A stretch of DNA of 64,000 bases from CAWBJP01 sp044867425 (lineage in GTDB: Bacteria; Actinomycetota; Acidimicrobiia; IMCC26256; BP-133): the NCBI GenBank assembly GCA_044867425.1, contig JBIOUX010000208.1, positions 28,866 through 92,865 of the forward strand, given 5' to 3'. The notes under the pieces are model-generated. The model saw only the letters and a program-made list of their open reading frames with translations, searched no databases and was not told where the DNA came from. Below, in pieces: positions 8,775-18,083 of the stretch. Position 1 is the stretch's first letter; each line of letters starts with the position of its first letter. Position numbers and translations under genes: made by a program.

Positions 8775-11030
8775 TCAGAACTGGATGTCCACGCTCATGA
8801 CGTCTTCGTCGATACGGTTCGTTTCACCGACAAAGGTGGTGGCGAAGGGCGAGAGCTCCCCGCCGCAGTCGGCGATGTCGCCATCTACCGTCCCCAGGTC
8901 CTCGTCCTCCTCGGGGAAGACACACGAGAAGAGGTCGGTGTCCTCACCCTGGGCCGTGGACGTCCGGAAGTCGTCCCGGGTGGAGAAGAAGGCCTGGCTG
9001 CCGGCGTCGTTGCCGTCGAGACCGAAGGCGAAAGCGTCGATGTTCTCCCCGCTGTCCCTCAGTTCCCGCTCGGAGCCGTCGAAGACGACCTCGGCTCCAC
9101 CGTCACACGAGGTGACGGTGGCGTCGCGGCAGACGAAGACATCCTCGTTCTTGCCCTTCAGCTCGGCGTAGGCCCCGCTCAGCTTGAAATCGCCGTAGGT
9201 GGAGAAGTACAGGTCACCCCCGTCCACCTCTATGGCGTCGACGTCCTCTCCCGAGTGGGTGAGGCCGATGGCGCTGCCGTCGAAGAAGAGCTCGAAGGTG
9301 CCCTCCGTGTCCTCGCCGAGGGAGGTCGGGGTGAAGAGCACGACGTCGGAGTCGTCGACCCGATCGTCGATACCGGGTATCCGTCCCTTTTCGGTGAAGG
9401 AGAGCAGGAACCGCTCGGGCTCACCGTCGTCGGCGGGCTCGATGACGGCCATGGCGTCGATCCGCAGGTTGCGGAGCCCGACGTCCGAACCATCGAGGAC
9501 CTTCTCGTAGGTGGCACCGTGGTACCGGATGACGTCCTCGTTGGCGAAGTGGTGGCGGTCGCCGTCCGCTTCCGGCAGGCTGTCGCCGTACTTCACGCTG
9601 AAGAGGAGGTCGCTGACGTCCTGCCAGGTGATGTGGACGTCGTCCTCGTCATCGGTGTCCACGGCGATGGAGGGGAATTCTCCCTGGCCGTGGTTGGCGG
9701 TCAGGTTGCGAGCGTGGCTCCAGTGGTCCCCTCCGTCCCGGCTGTGGGTGTGGAACACGTCAGGCTCGCCGGCCACCTCTTCGAGGAAAGCCACGTGCAG
9801 GTCGTCACCGTTGCCGTCGATGGCCGGCTTGGCGCACGGCTCGTCACCGGCGTGGATGACGTCGGGACCGTCGAAGCTCGCGCCGGCGTCATCCGAGTGC
9901 CAGTACAGGAACTGATTCAGGGAGTCGCAGGCCAGCACGTGAGCGTCGTCGCCGGCCATGTACAGGGCGGGCAGGGCATTCGTCGGGTTGTCGCTTGCCA
10001 GCAGTTGGATGGGGCCGAAGGTCCCGCCGCCGTCGGTGCTGCGCACGTAGCCGATCCGAGCCGCCGTGTCGTCCTGGTCCCGCACCCGGAACACGACCAG
10101 GACGGTGTCGTCCCCGTCGTCGCCGGAGAGGCCCACCTTGGGCTGGTCCTGTTCCTGCTCGTCGAGGTCGTCGGGGGTCATGGGAATCAGGTCGTCGGTA
10201 CCGTCGAAGGTGAGGTTGATCGGGGCGTCGAAGCTCCCGCCCCGGTCGTTGCTCACCCGGATGACGATGTCGTGGGCCGTGGTCTCCTGTCCGGCCGGGG
10301 CGGGCCCGGCAGGGACGACGGGCTGGACCTGGAACTCTTCGGGGTCGATCTGGGTGCTCTCGTAGACGACCGCCACCCGGTTGCCCACCGCCGCGGTGTC
10401 ATTGTCCGTCTCCTGGGCGAAGGCGGAGTTGCTCAGGTTCACCGCCGGCGAGAAGTCCCGACCCTCGTTCGTGCTGCGGGCGAAGTAGACCTCCTCGGGG
10501 AACTCCTCGCCTTCGAAGCCATCGTCATCCCCGCCTTCGTCGGGGTCATCACTTTGGTCCGCAGCCTCGTCCGGGTCCCGGTCGATGGCGAACTCCGGGC
10601 GGTTCTCCTCGAAGGCGACGTGCACGTCGTCGCCGTTGGTGGCCAGGCTGGGCTCGCTCGAGATCCCACCATCGTCGTCGAGCTGACGGCCGTCGTCGAA
10701 GTCGCGGCCGCCGTTGGTGCTCCGGCGGTGGCGGACCTCGAAGGGGAAGGCGAAATCGTCGTCGTTGTTGCTGGTGCTGAAGAGGGCATGGACCGTGCCG
10801 TCCTCGGATTCGACCTGCGTCACCTGGCCGACACCTTCTCCCACATTGTCGAGGCTCTGGGGGTTGAAGTCGTCGCCGCCGTCGGTACTGCGGAGGTAGT
10901 TCGCCGATTCGGCGCGGTCAACCTCCGGCCCTGGCGCCGACACGGCGGAGGGCGCCATTGCCAGCGGCACGGCCAAGGCGAGTAACGAGGCAAGGTAGGC
11001 GCGCGCCCTCGGCCTTTCAAAGATGCTCAC
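8775..11030 (-). CDS. Secreted Asp-box (BNR) multi-propeller protein
   Basis: 751 residues with a signal peptide (cleavage near SAVSA-PGP). The first about 480 residues carry repeated Asp-box units such as YLRSTDGGDDF, RRSTNGGRDF and YVRSTDGGGTF, the hallmark of sialidase-type propellers, with many Asp-rich loops. A C-terminal part follows, with repeated units of the type VLFTPTSLGEDTEGTFELFFDG...SGEDVDAIEV. It is a close paralogue of the gene at 11513. Catalytic Arg triads of sialidases cannot be established, so a binding or structural surface protein is as likely as an enzyme. Very acidic. Confidence 0.8.
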   Translation of the reverse strand: MSIFERPRARAYLASLLALAVPLAMAPSAVSAPGPEVDRAESANYLRSTDGGDDFNPQSLDNVGEGVGQVTQVESEDGTVHALFSTSNNDDDFAFPFEVRHRRSTNGGRDFDDGRQLDDDGGISSEPSLATNGDDVHVAFEENRPEFAIDRDPDEAADQSDDPDEGGDDDGFEGEEFPEEVYFARSTNEGRDFSPAVNLSNSAFAQETDNDTAAVGNRVAVVYESTQIDPEEFQVQPVVPAGPAPAGQETTAHDIVIRVSNDRGGSFDAPINLTFDGTDDLIPMTPDDLDEQEQDQPKVGLSGDDGDDTVLVVFRVRDQDDTAARIGYVRSTDGGGTFGPIQLLASDNPTNALPALYMAGDDAHVLACDSLNQFLYWHSDDAGASFDGPDVIHAGDEPCAKPAIDGNGDDLHVAFLEEVAGEPDVFHTHSRDGGDHWSHARNLTANHGQGEFPSIAVDTDDEDDVHITWQDVSDLLFSVKYGDSLPEADGDRHHFANEDVIRYHGATYEKVLDGSDVGLRNLRIDAMAVIEPADDGEPERFLLSFTEKGRIPGIDDRVDDSDVVLFTPTSLGEDTEGTFELFFDGSAIGLTHSGEDVDAIEVDGGDLYFSTYGDFKLSGAYAELKGKNEDVFVCRDATVTSCDGGAEVVFDGSERELRDSGENIDAFAFGLDGNDAGSQAFFSTRDDFRTSTAQGEDTDLFSCVFPEEDEDLGTVDGDIADCGGELSPFATTFVGETNRIDEDVMSVDIQF

Positions 11031-11512
11031 GTGTTTCCTCCGTGCTCATGGGGACCCCAGCCGAGCGGTCGCGCCGCTGATGCGCCACCTGCCACCCAGC
11101 GCGAGGTGCGAAGGCCGCAGCTCAAAATGGGGGCAAGACGTCGTTTCAGGGCGAACGTTCCGCACGTGATTCTGCTTCACAGAACGCTTATTCAACGACA
11201 ATTTCGGGCATTCCTGCCGTCGTACTATTTGTGCGTTATACCGCCACTTTCGGTATTAGAGACGACCTGTTCATTTCGTCTTGTTTCCCACCATCTGGGA
11301 ACCTTGTCCAGGTACCGGGTCTTCGTGTCGCAATGTGGGGGGAACGGGCGTTGTGAGCGGTTTGCGAAAGGAAGGCGCGAGTTATCGCCTTATGCGGTCG
11401 ATATGTCCTCGCGGGTAATTGCCCGAGAGGCGCTTGATTTGGCGTGCGCGCGTCTCGGGCGCGAAGCCCGGAGATCCTTCTCGTCCTCGGTTCTGCGCCC
11501 TTGGGCCCTTGA
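11031..11512. other. Intergenic region of about 480 bp
   Basis: Noticeably AT-richer than the flanking coding DNA and without a convincing gene. It separates two same-direction paralogues and must contain the promoter of the 8775-11030 gene. A GAACGTTC palindrome (about 11154) matches one near 3973, but a single 8-mer recurrence in 64 kb is not significant. I see no strong terminator hairpin with a T-tract. Confidence 0.4.
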
Positions 11513-13759
11513 TCAGGCCTTGAAGGGGAACTCCAGAGCCGTGATGTTCTCCGCCAGGAGGTTGGCGTCCCCGTCGAACACCTTGAGCAGGGGCACCGCG
11601 GATCGCCCACACTCGGCCAGCGGGTCGGCTGCCGCTGGCTCCGCTTCGGGATGGAAGCACTCCAGGGCGTCGGAGCCCTCGCCCTTCGCCCCGGGCAGCG
11701 CGAAGGTGCCGGTCGTCGAGTAGTAGGACGAGAACTTCTCGTCGTCGAGGCCGGGACCGACCCCGTCGAAGGAGAAGGCGTCCACGTCCTCACCGACCCC
11801 GGCGAGTCCGGCCTCGGAGCCGTCGAAGCCGACCTCGGTCGTGGTGCAGGCCGAGTCCTCGCCGGTCGTCACCCCCCGGCAGACGACGATGTCCTCGTCC
11901 TGGCCGGAGGTCCCGTCGCCGGTGGTGAAGCGGCCCGTCGTGGAGAAGTAGAGGTCGACGCTCGTGACCTCGTCGGTCGCGGGGTCCCGGTTCTCGACCA
12001 CCTCCACGGCGTCGATGTCCTCGCCGGGGTGGGTGAGGCCGATGTCGGACGCATCGAGATAGGGGCTGAAGGTGCCCCTCGTCGTCTTCCCCAGCTTCTC
12101 GGCGGTGAACAGCACCAGGTCGGAGTCGTCAACCTTGCCCACGCCGGACAGCGTGCCCGGCTCGGTGAACGAGAGGACGAACCGGGGCGGGTCCTCAGGG
12201 TCTTCGCCGGGGATCTCGGCCAAGGCGTCGATGCGGAAGTTCCGCAGCCCGACGTCGCTGCCGTCGAGGACCATGCGGTAGGCCTTGCCCGTGTACTGGA
12301 CGACGTCCTCGTTGGTGAACCACCGCTCGTCACCGTTCTCCAGGGGCAGTTCCTGTCCGTACTGGAGGGCGAAGAGGAACACCGTCCGGTCGTTCCAGGC
12401 CACGTGCACGTCTCCGACTTTCGGGTCCACGGAGACCGAGGGGTCGCTCGAGGGCATCGGATTGTTCGAGAGGTTGCGGCCGCGTTCGAAGCGGGCCCCG
12501 CCGTCGTGGCTGCGCAGGTACCAGATCTCCTGGTCGAGACCGGCGTCCTCCGTGCGGACGGCGATGTGGAGGTCGTCGTCTTGGCCGTCGATGGCCGGGC
12601 GGTTGCAGCCGACGGGGCTGGCCAGGATCACCGGCGCGGCGAAGGTGGTCGTCGTCCCGTCGTCGGTGCCGCGGTAGTAGAGCACGTCGGCGGTGTCGGA
12701 CGGGTCATCTTCGTCGGGGATGGCGCAGGCCACCACATGCACCGAGTCGCCCACGGCGAGGACGGCCGGGAACTCAGCCTGGGGGCCGGGAAGGAGGACG
12801 GGCGCCGTCGGGTTGGTTCCGTCGCCGTCGAGGCGGATGTAGCCGATGTGAGTGATCTCCTCCGCGTCGTCCCCGGTGTCCGGCTCATCGTCCGCCTCAT
12901 CGTCCGGGTCGGCCTCGCCCTCCACCTCCTGGCGGTCCCGGTACACGACGTGGACGGCGTCGCCTGTGACATCCACGGCCGGCTCGGCCTGGCCACCTCC
13001 GACATCGAACGTCAGGTTGAGCTCACCCTTCCAGGTCGTGCCGCCGTCGGTGCTGGCCTGGAACAGGACGTCGTCCTCGTCGGTCAGCGCCTGGCCGATC
13101 ACGTCCTCGCCTTCGTAGGCGACGGCCACGAGCTGGCCGGCGCCCGCCACGTCGGGGTCCCGGTTGTGCACGTCGTCGGAGTTGGTGATGTTCACGGGTA
13201 CGGAGAATCGCTTCCCTGCGTCGGCGCTGGCGGTCCAGAAGATGTCGTCGCGGTTCTCGTCCGAGGGGTTCTCGTCGGGGTGGTCGGACTCGCAGCACGG
13301 GTCGACGTCACCGCCGGTCAGCAGCTTGTCGTCCTCCCACACCACCCACACCTTGTCGCCGTCGGCATCGAGGTCGCTCTCGCTGGAGTCCCCGTTCGCC
13401 GGCGTGCCCCGGGCGTCGATGACGTCGAGGCGGGTCGAGGTGGCGAAGCTCTTCCCCCCGTCGGTCGAGCGGCGGTACCGGACCTGGCGGGGTGCGTCGT
13501 TGTTGTCTCCCGAGTCGTAGATGGCGTGGACGACGCCGTCCTCCGCGGCCACGTGGGTCAGGCCCACGGGCATGCTTCGGTCCTGGAGTTGGAGAGGGTC
13601 GAAGCTGTCGCCCCCGTCCGTGCTGTGCAGGTACGAGAATGTCCCCGGGGAGTCCTGCACGGCTGCTGGTGCCGGTGGCAGAGCGAGCGCCGGGAGCCCC
13701 CCGAAGAGGAGGGCGACAGCCAGAACCCTGGCCCGCTGCCCCCGTCGCGTCCTGGTCAC
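11513..13759 (-). CDS. Secreted Asp-box (BNR) multi-propeller protein, paralogue
   Basis: 748 residues. I chose GTG 13759, which has ACTGGGGG upstream and begins a clean signal peptide (VTRTRRGQRARVLAVALLFGG); a longer TTG start exists. Asp-box units (YLHSTDGGDSF, RRSTDGGKSF, QASTDGGTTW, YLRSHDGGARF) cover the first about 480 residues. The C-terminal part aligns with the 8775 protein (for example VLDGSDVGLRNFRIDALAEI and GLTHPGEDIDAVEV). The two genes look like a tandem duplication. Probably extracellular, with calcium-friendly acidic loops. Divergent from the GH57 operon. Confidence 0.8.
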   Translation of the reverse strand: MTRTRRGQRARVLAVALLFGGLPALALPPAPAAVQDSPGTFSYLHSTDGGDSFDPLQLQDRSMPVGLTHVAAEDGVVHAIYDSGDNNDAPRQVRYRRSTDGGKSFATSTRLDVIDARGTPANGDSSESDLDADGDKVWVVWEDDKLLTGGDVDPCCESDHPDENPSDENRDDIFWTASADAGKRFSVPVNITNSDDVHNRDPDVAGAGQLVAVAYEGEDVIGQALTDEDDVLFQASTDGGTTWKGELNLTFDVGGGQAEPAVDVTGDAVHVVYRDRQEVEGEADPDDEADDEPDTGDDAEEITHIGYIRLDGDGTNPTAPVLLPGPQAEFPAVLAVGDSVHVVACAIPDEDDPSDTADVLYYRGTDDGTTTTFAAPVILASPVGCNRPAIDGQDDDLHIAVRTEDAGLDQEIWYLRSHDGGARFERGRNLSNNPMPSSDPSVSVDPKVGDVHVAWNDRTVFLFALQYGQELPLENGDERWFTNEDVVQYTGKAYRMVLDGSDVGLRNFRIDALAEIPGEDPEDPPRFVLSFTEPGTLSGVGKVDDSDLVLFTAEKLGKTTRGTFSPYLDASDIGLTHPGEDIDAVEVVENRDPATDEVTSVDLYFSTTGRFTTGDGTSGQDEDIVVCRGVTTGEDSACTTTEVGFDGSEAGLAGVGEDVDAFSFDGVGPGLDDEKFSSYYSTTGTFALPGAKGEGSDALECFHPEAEPAAADPLAECGRSAVPLLKVFDGDANLLAENITALEFPFKA

Positions 13760-13793
13760 ATCAATCCCCCAGTCTTGGTTCCGAAAGTCCGAA

Positions 13794-13892
13794 TGACCAC
13801 GCTGAGTGCATCTGGGCAAGTATGGCGGGAGCCACCTAGCGTGGTCAATATTGGCGATTTGTGGTCATCGCGCCGTTTGGCAGACTTGACCA
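13794..13892. promoter_or_regulatory. Cluster of GTGGTCA motifs (possible operator)
   Basis: The gap between the divergent BNR and GH57 genes holds GTGGTCA at 13841-13847 and 13861-13867 (exactly 20 bp apart), its reverse complement TGACCAC at 13794-13800, and a six-of-seven reverse copy TTGACCA at 13886-13892. Two-turn spacing suggests a dimeric regulator serving both genes. The regulator is unknown. Confidence 0.4.
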
Positions 13893-14034
13893 AAGGCCGC
13901 GAAAGGCACCAAACTGGACGGCGTACAAGCCGCAACCGGCATGACCGGGCCGGTTGTACCTCGCTGGGTGGCGTTGAGGTACTGCCGGAGTTGTCGGCGC
14001 GCTTTAGGTCCGACGCCGCGAGGAACCACGCATC

Positions 14035-16212
14035 GTGACCCAACACTCCGTCGTACCCCGAGGTCCGGGCACTGCTCCCGCTCTCGCGCTCGTCCACCAC
14101 GGACACCAGCATCTGATCACCGACGGCTATGACAACCACGAGGGACTCTCGGAGGTTTTGGAGTCCTTTACCGCCGTCCTCGCCCTCCATCTCCGTTATC
14201 GCGTGCCGCTCAACCTGCACCTGTCGGGCACGCTGCTGCAGGCCGCCGCTTGGCACGCGCCGGAGTTCTTCGGCTGGGTCGAGGCGCTCCGTGACGAGGG
14301 GCTGGTGGAGGTGCTCGGCAGCGCCTACTCCCAGCCGGTCATGACCCTCTTCAGCCCCGAGCACAACCTCCGTCAGGTGGCGGAGGAGCTGGATCTTCTC
14401 CAGCGCCACCTCGGAGTCGAAGCGAGCGACGTGTCCGGGTTCTGGGTGCCCGAGCGGGTCTGGGACACCGCCTCCCTGGCGCCGGCCCTCTGCAGTCCCG
14501 ACCTGGCCAACGGCGGCTACCGGTACGTACTCGTCGACGACCGGCTGGCCTACCCGGCCGCCGAGCGAGCCGGCTTCGACCGGGGCACCGCCCCCGGACG
14601 CTCTCCCGTGCCCGCGTCTGCCGCCGGCCCGCCTCCCGGCCGTCCCGACGATGCCGTCGCTCCGAACGGCAGGCGCGACGGGCGCCACCTCCGACCCTGG
14701 CGGATGGGAGGAGCGCACGACCTGGTGGCCCTTCCGATCTCGGGGGATCTGCGCTACGCCATCCCTCCGAGAGACCCGGCTGCCTGGCGTCTCCTGTTCG
14801 ACACGCTCGAAGCCGTACGCGGCGCGGGAGCGGGAGCCCTCGCCCTCTACGCGGACGACCTGGAGAAGACAGCGGCGGTAGGACCCTGGACCCACGGGCC
14901 CTGGCGCCGGGCCGATGTCGACGCCTACGAAGGACTGCTGCGGTGGCTGGCCGGCACCGATAAGGTCGAAACCGTGCTGCTGACTCCCTGGCTGGCCGCC
15001 CATCCTCCGACGGCCACACGAGCCGTGGAAGCGGGCACCTTCTATGAGCTCGCCGCCGGGGGGGCGGGCGAGGATTACCGGCGCTGGTGGGCGTCAGGGT
15101 CCTACGCCCCCTACCGGGCGTACCTGGAACGCCTCGAGGTGACGCTGGTCACCGGCCCTCCGCTCTCCCGCCCGTCGGTCAACGGCTCGGGTCCCGGCCC
15201 CGCCCGCCGGCTGTGGGAGCTGGCCTGGTTGCAGCTCATGGCCGCCTCCTACGAGACCGCTTGGCACGGGCTGGGGGCGGGGCCCGACGAGCCCGCCCCG
15301 TGGGCCCGGGCCACCGCCTCTCACGCCCGCTCCGCCCTGCACACCGTGGCCGCCGCCCGTTTCAGCCAAGGCTCGACCGGGACGGAGGGCTCCGCTGGAA
15401 TGCCGTGGGCATCCCCGGCCCCTGACATCTCCGGGGTCTGGGGTGCCCCCGACCTCACAACGCCGCGTGTGTGGAGCTCCGATCTCGACGCCGACGGCGA
15501 GATCGAGGTCATCCTGGCCAACGAGCGGATCTTCGCCGTGCTCTCGCCCCGCTTCGGGGGCCGCCTCGTGGCCCTCTACGACCTGCACGCCGGGGCCCTG
15601 GTGGTGGGGAACCCCGCCGACGACTGGAACTGGCAGGAGGAGCTCAACCGTTACATGGAGGTACCGGCCAACCACCCCGGCGCACTGGCTGACGTCGGCC
15701 ATGAGAACGAACGCTGGGAGCTGGCCGCCACCCGTTTCCTGGCCGAGGGGGGTGTGGAGGCGGAGCTCCGCCACGTCGAAGCCGGATCGCCGTTGTTCGG
15801 TTCCACCAAGCGCGTCCGGCTCCTCCGAGACGGCTCCCATCTGGAGGTGGCCTACGAGCTGGCCGACGCGCCCGAGCGTTTCCAGGTGGAGCTCGGCCTC
15901 TCCCCGGACTACCTGACGCTGCTGCGCGAAGGGCGAGATGCGGTCCGGGCGCTCCACGGCGCTCGCCGGCGGGGTTTCGCCGCCGGGGCGGCGGCGGTGT
16001 GGGTCGAGCTCCCCGAGGACGAGCCACTGGTCTGGGAGCCCCCACCCACCCGTCCCGCCGGCCACGTGCTCGTCCTGCGGGCGGCCGCCTACCGGCCGTC
16101 GTTCATCCTCCGCCTCGGCGTCGGCGACCCGCCGGAGCCCGACGAGATCGACCTGCGGGTGGCTGCCCCCGGCCAGCGCCTGACGGCACCCAGCCCGGGA
16201 GGACCGGGATGA
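14035..16212 (+). CDS. Glycoside hydrolase family 57 enzyme (amylase / 4-alpha-glucanotransferase type)
   Basis: 725 residues from GTG 14035 with GAGGAA upstream. GH57 landmarks are visible: an HHGHQHL strand (21-27), GFWVPERVWD with the expected nucleophile Glu 140 (compare WLTERVW of Thermococcus 4-alpha-glucanotransferase) and ALYADDLEK with the expected acid/base Asp 274. The C-terminal half (about 470-720) resembles the beta-domain of GH57 glucanotransferases (RFGGRLVALYDL..., DDWNWQEELNRY). It probably acts on alpha-glucans or a related glycan in the cytoplasm; no signal peptide is seen. The stop overlaps the next start (ATGA), so it is coupled to an ABC exporter and APH-fold proteins. 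Confidence 0.85.
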   Translation: MTQHSVVPRGPGTAPALALVHHGHQHLITDGYDNHEGLSEVLESFTAVLALHLRYRVPLNLHLSGTLLQAAAWHAPEFFGWVEALRDEGLVEVLGSAYSQPVMTLFSPEHNLRQVAEELDLLQRHLGVEASDVSGFWVPERVWDTASLAPALCSPDLANGGYRYVLVDDRLAYPAAERAGFDRGTAPGRSPVPASAAGPPPGRPDDAVAPNGRRDGRHLRPWRMGGAHDLVALPISGDLRYAIPPRDPAAWRLLFDTLEAVRGAGAGALALYADDLEKTAAVGPWTHGPWRRADVDAYEGLLRWLAGTDKVETVLLTPWLAAHPPTATRAVEAGTFYELAAGGAGEDYRRWWASGSYAPYRAYLERLEVTLVTGPPLSRPSVNGSGPGPARRLWELAWLQLMAASYETAWHGLGAGPDEPAPWARATASHARSALHTVAAARFSQGSTGTEGSAGMPWASPAPDISGVWGAPDLTTPRVWSSDLDADGEIEVILANERIFAVLSPRFGGRLVALYDLHAGALVVGNPADDWNWQEELNRYMEVPANHPGALADVGHENERWELAATRFLAEGGVEAELRHVEAGSPLFGSTKRVRLLRDGSHLEVAYELADAPERFQVELGLSPDYLTLLREGRDAVRALHGARRRGFAAGAAAVWVELPEDEPLVWEPPPTRPAGHVLVLRAAAYRPSFILRLGVGDPPEPDEIDLRVAAPGQRLTAPSPGGPG

Positions 16213-18083
16213 CCCGCCGGGCCGGGGCCTCCGCCCGTTTCGGGCTGCGCCAGGCGCTGCGCGTCTTCGGGCCCTTCGCCCGACCCCACCTGCCCGCCCT
16301 GGCCCTGGCCCTGGTGCTCGTCCTGGCCAATACCGCCTTCCGTCTGGCCAAGCCCTGGCCCCTCGCCTTCCTCGTCGACGAGGTGCTCGGCCGCCGCCGC
16401 TCCGATGCCAGTTTCGAGCTGCTCGTGATCGTCGTGGTGGTGGCGGTGGTGGCCCTGGCCGTCCTCGAGGCCGGCGTCGGCTTCGTCCGCACGTACCTCA
16501 TGCAGACGGTGGGCCAGAAGGTGGCCTTCCGGATTCGCGTCGCCCTGTACGAGCACCTGCAACGGCTGTCGCTGGCCTTCCACGACCGGGCCCAGACCGG
16601 GGAGCTGATGACCCGGGTCACCCGGGACGCCGATCCCGTCCAGGAGCTCGTCACCGACAACCTGCTGGAGGCCGTCGCCTCCGCCCTCCTCGGCGTGGGG
16701 ATGGTGGTGATCACCCTCACCCTCGACTGGCGGCTCTCCCTCGTCCTGCTGGCCATGACCCCGCTCATGGCCGTGACCAACGCCCGCTTCCGCCGGCGCA
16801 TCAAGGCGGCCGAGGTCCAGGCCCGCAACCGGGAGGGCGACATGACCTCCCTCACCCAGGAGACCCTCGCCTCCATGCGCCTGGTCAAGGTCTTCGGCCG
16901 GGAACGCCACGAGACCGCCCGCTTCGAGTCGGCCGGCGGGCAGGCGCTGGCCGCCAACTTGGCCCTGTCCCGCACCGAGTCGGCCTTCTCGTCGTGGCTG
17001 GGCGTGGTGCCCTCCTTGGGGCTGGCGGCCTTGCTGGCGCTGGGCGCCCACGAGGTCCGCGCCGGGCGTCTCGAGCTGGGCGAGCTGCTCGTCTTCACGT
17101 CCTACCTGCGAGACTTCTACGGACCGACCCGGGCCCTGTCCCGCCTGGCGGCCAAGGCCAGCCGGACCAGCGTGCGGGCCGAGCGCATCGCCGAGATCCT
17201 GGCCACTCCACTGGCCGTCACCGACCTGCCCGGCGCCCGCCCCGCCCCCCGCCTGTCGGGGGCGGTCACCTTCCAGTCGGTGACCTTCGCCTACGTCCCC
17301 GGCCGCCCCGTCCTCCACGACGTGAACCTGGAGGTTCCCGCCGGGCAGGTGGTGGCCCTGGTCGGGGCCACCGGCGCGGGCAAGACCACGCTGGCCGGCC
17401 TGGTGCCCCGCCTCTACGACCCCGATCAGGGAGCGGTGCTCATCGACGGGATCGACATTCGCAGCTTCACCCTGGAGAGCCTCCAGGCCCAGGTGGCGGT
17501 GGTCCCCCAGGAATCGGTCCTGCTGCGGGCCACGGTGGCCGAGAACATCGCCTACGGCCGACCGGACGCCACCCGGGCCGAGATCGAGGCGGCCGCCCGG
17601 GCGGCCAACGCCCACGGCTTCGTCACCGCCCTCCCCCTCGGTTACGACACGCTCGTCGACGAACGCGGCGAGACGCTGTCGGGGGGTCAGCGCCAGCGCC
17701 TGGCCATCGCCCGGGCCCTGGTACGCCAAGCTCCCATCCTCATCCTGGATGAACCGACCTCGGGACTCGATGTCCGCTCGGAGCGACTGGTCCTCGACGC
17801 CGTGGAGCGCCTGATGGCCGAGCGCACGGTCATCGTCATCGCCCACCGGCTCTCCACCGTGCGCCGGGCCGACGTCATCGTCTTCCTGGAAGAGGGACGA
17901 GTGGTGGAGCAGGGCAGCCACCACGAGCTTCTGGAACGGGGGGGACGCTACGCCGAGCTCGTCGCCCTCTCCGCCGGTGACGCCCTCGCCGACGGCTCGA
18001 CGACGGCCATGGGGAACGGGCGGGCGAACCCCGGCAACAGCGAAGTCGGTGCCAGCGGCGCGCCGAGCAAAGGAGACCGATGA
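16209..18083 (+). CDS. ABC exporter, fused membrane and ATPase domains
   Basis: 624 residues, ATG 16209 overlapping the GH57 stop. The N-terminal six-helix exporter domain spans about 20-330. The ATPase has Walker A GATGAGKTT (about 386-394), signature LSGGQ (about 490) and Walker B ILILDEPTS (about 510-518), followed by the switch His in IAHRLSTV. It is a half-transporter of the MsbA/lipid-exporter type that should work as a homodimer. Position after a glycan enzyme and before APH-fold proteins suggests export of a lipid-linked or glycosylated product; that is inference. The stop overlaps the next start (ATGA). Confidence 0.92.
   Translation: MTRRAGASARFGLRQALRVFGPFARPHLPALALALVLVLANTAFRLAKPWPLAFLVDEVLGRRRSDASFELLVIVVVVAVVALAVLEAGVGFVRTYLMQTVGQKVAFRIRVALYEHLQRLSLAFHDRAQTGELMTRVTRDADPVQELVTDNLLEAVASALLGVGMVVITLTLDWRLSLVLLAMTPLMAVTNARFRRRIKAAEVQARNREGDMTSLTQETLASMRLVKVFGRERHETARFESAGGQALAANLALSRTESAFSSWLGVVPSLGLAALLALGAHEVRAGRLELGELLVFTSYLRDFYGPTRALSRLAAKASRTSVRAERIAEILATPLAVTDLPGARPAPRLSGAVTFQSVTFAYVPGRPVLHDVNLEVPAGQVVALVGATGAGKTTLAGLVPRLYDPDQGAVLIDGIDIRSFTLESLQAQVAVVPQESVLLRATVAENIAYGRPDATRAEIEAAARAANAHGFVTALPLGYDTLVDERGETLSGGQRQRLAIARALVRQAPILILDEPTSGLDVRSERLVLDAVERLMAERTVIVIAHRLSTVRRADVIVFLEEGRVVEQGSHHELLERGGRYAELVALSAGDALADGSTTAMGNGRANPGNSEVGASGAPSKGDR

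Noticed and set aside
9255..10985. 576-codon plus-strand frame opposite the BNR gene
   Set aside because: Val/Gly/His-rich shadow of an Asp-rich protein; no signal peptide, RBS or recognisable motif. The frame at 11651-14038 plus is rejected for the same reason.
16089..17924. 611-codon minus-strand frame opposite the ABC exporter
   Set aside because: Mirror of the ATPase codons; Walker and signature motifs are clear on the plus strand.
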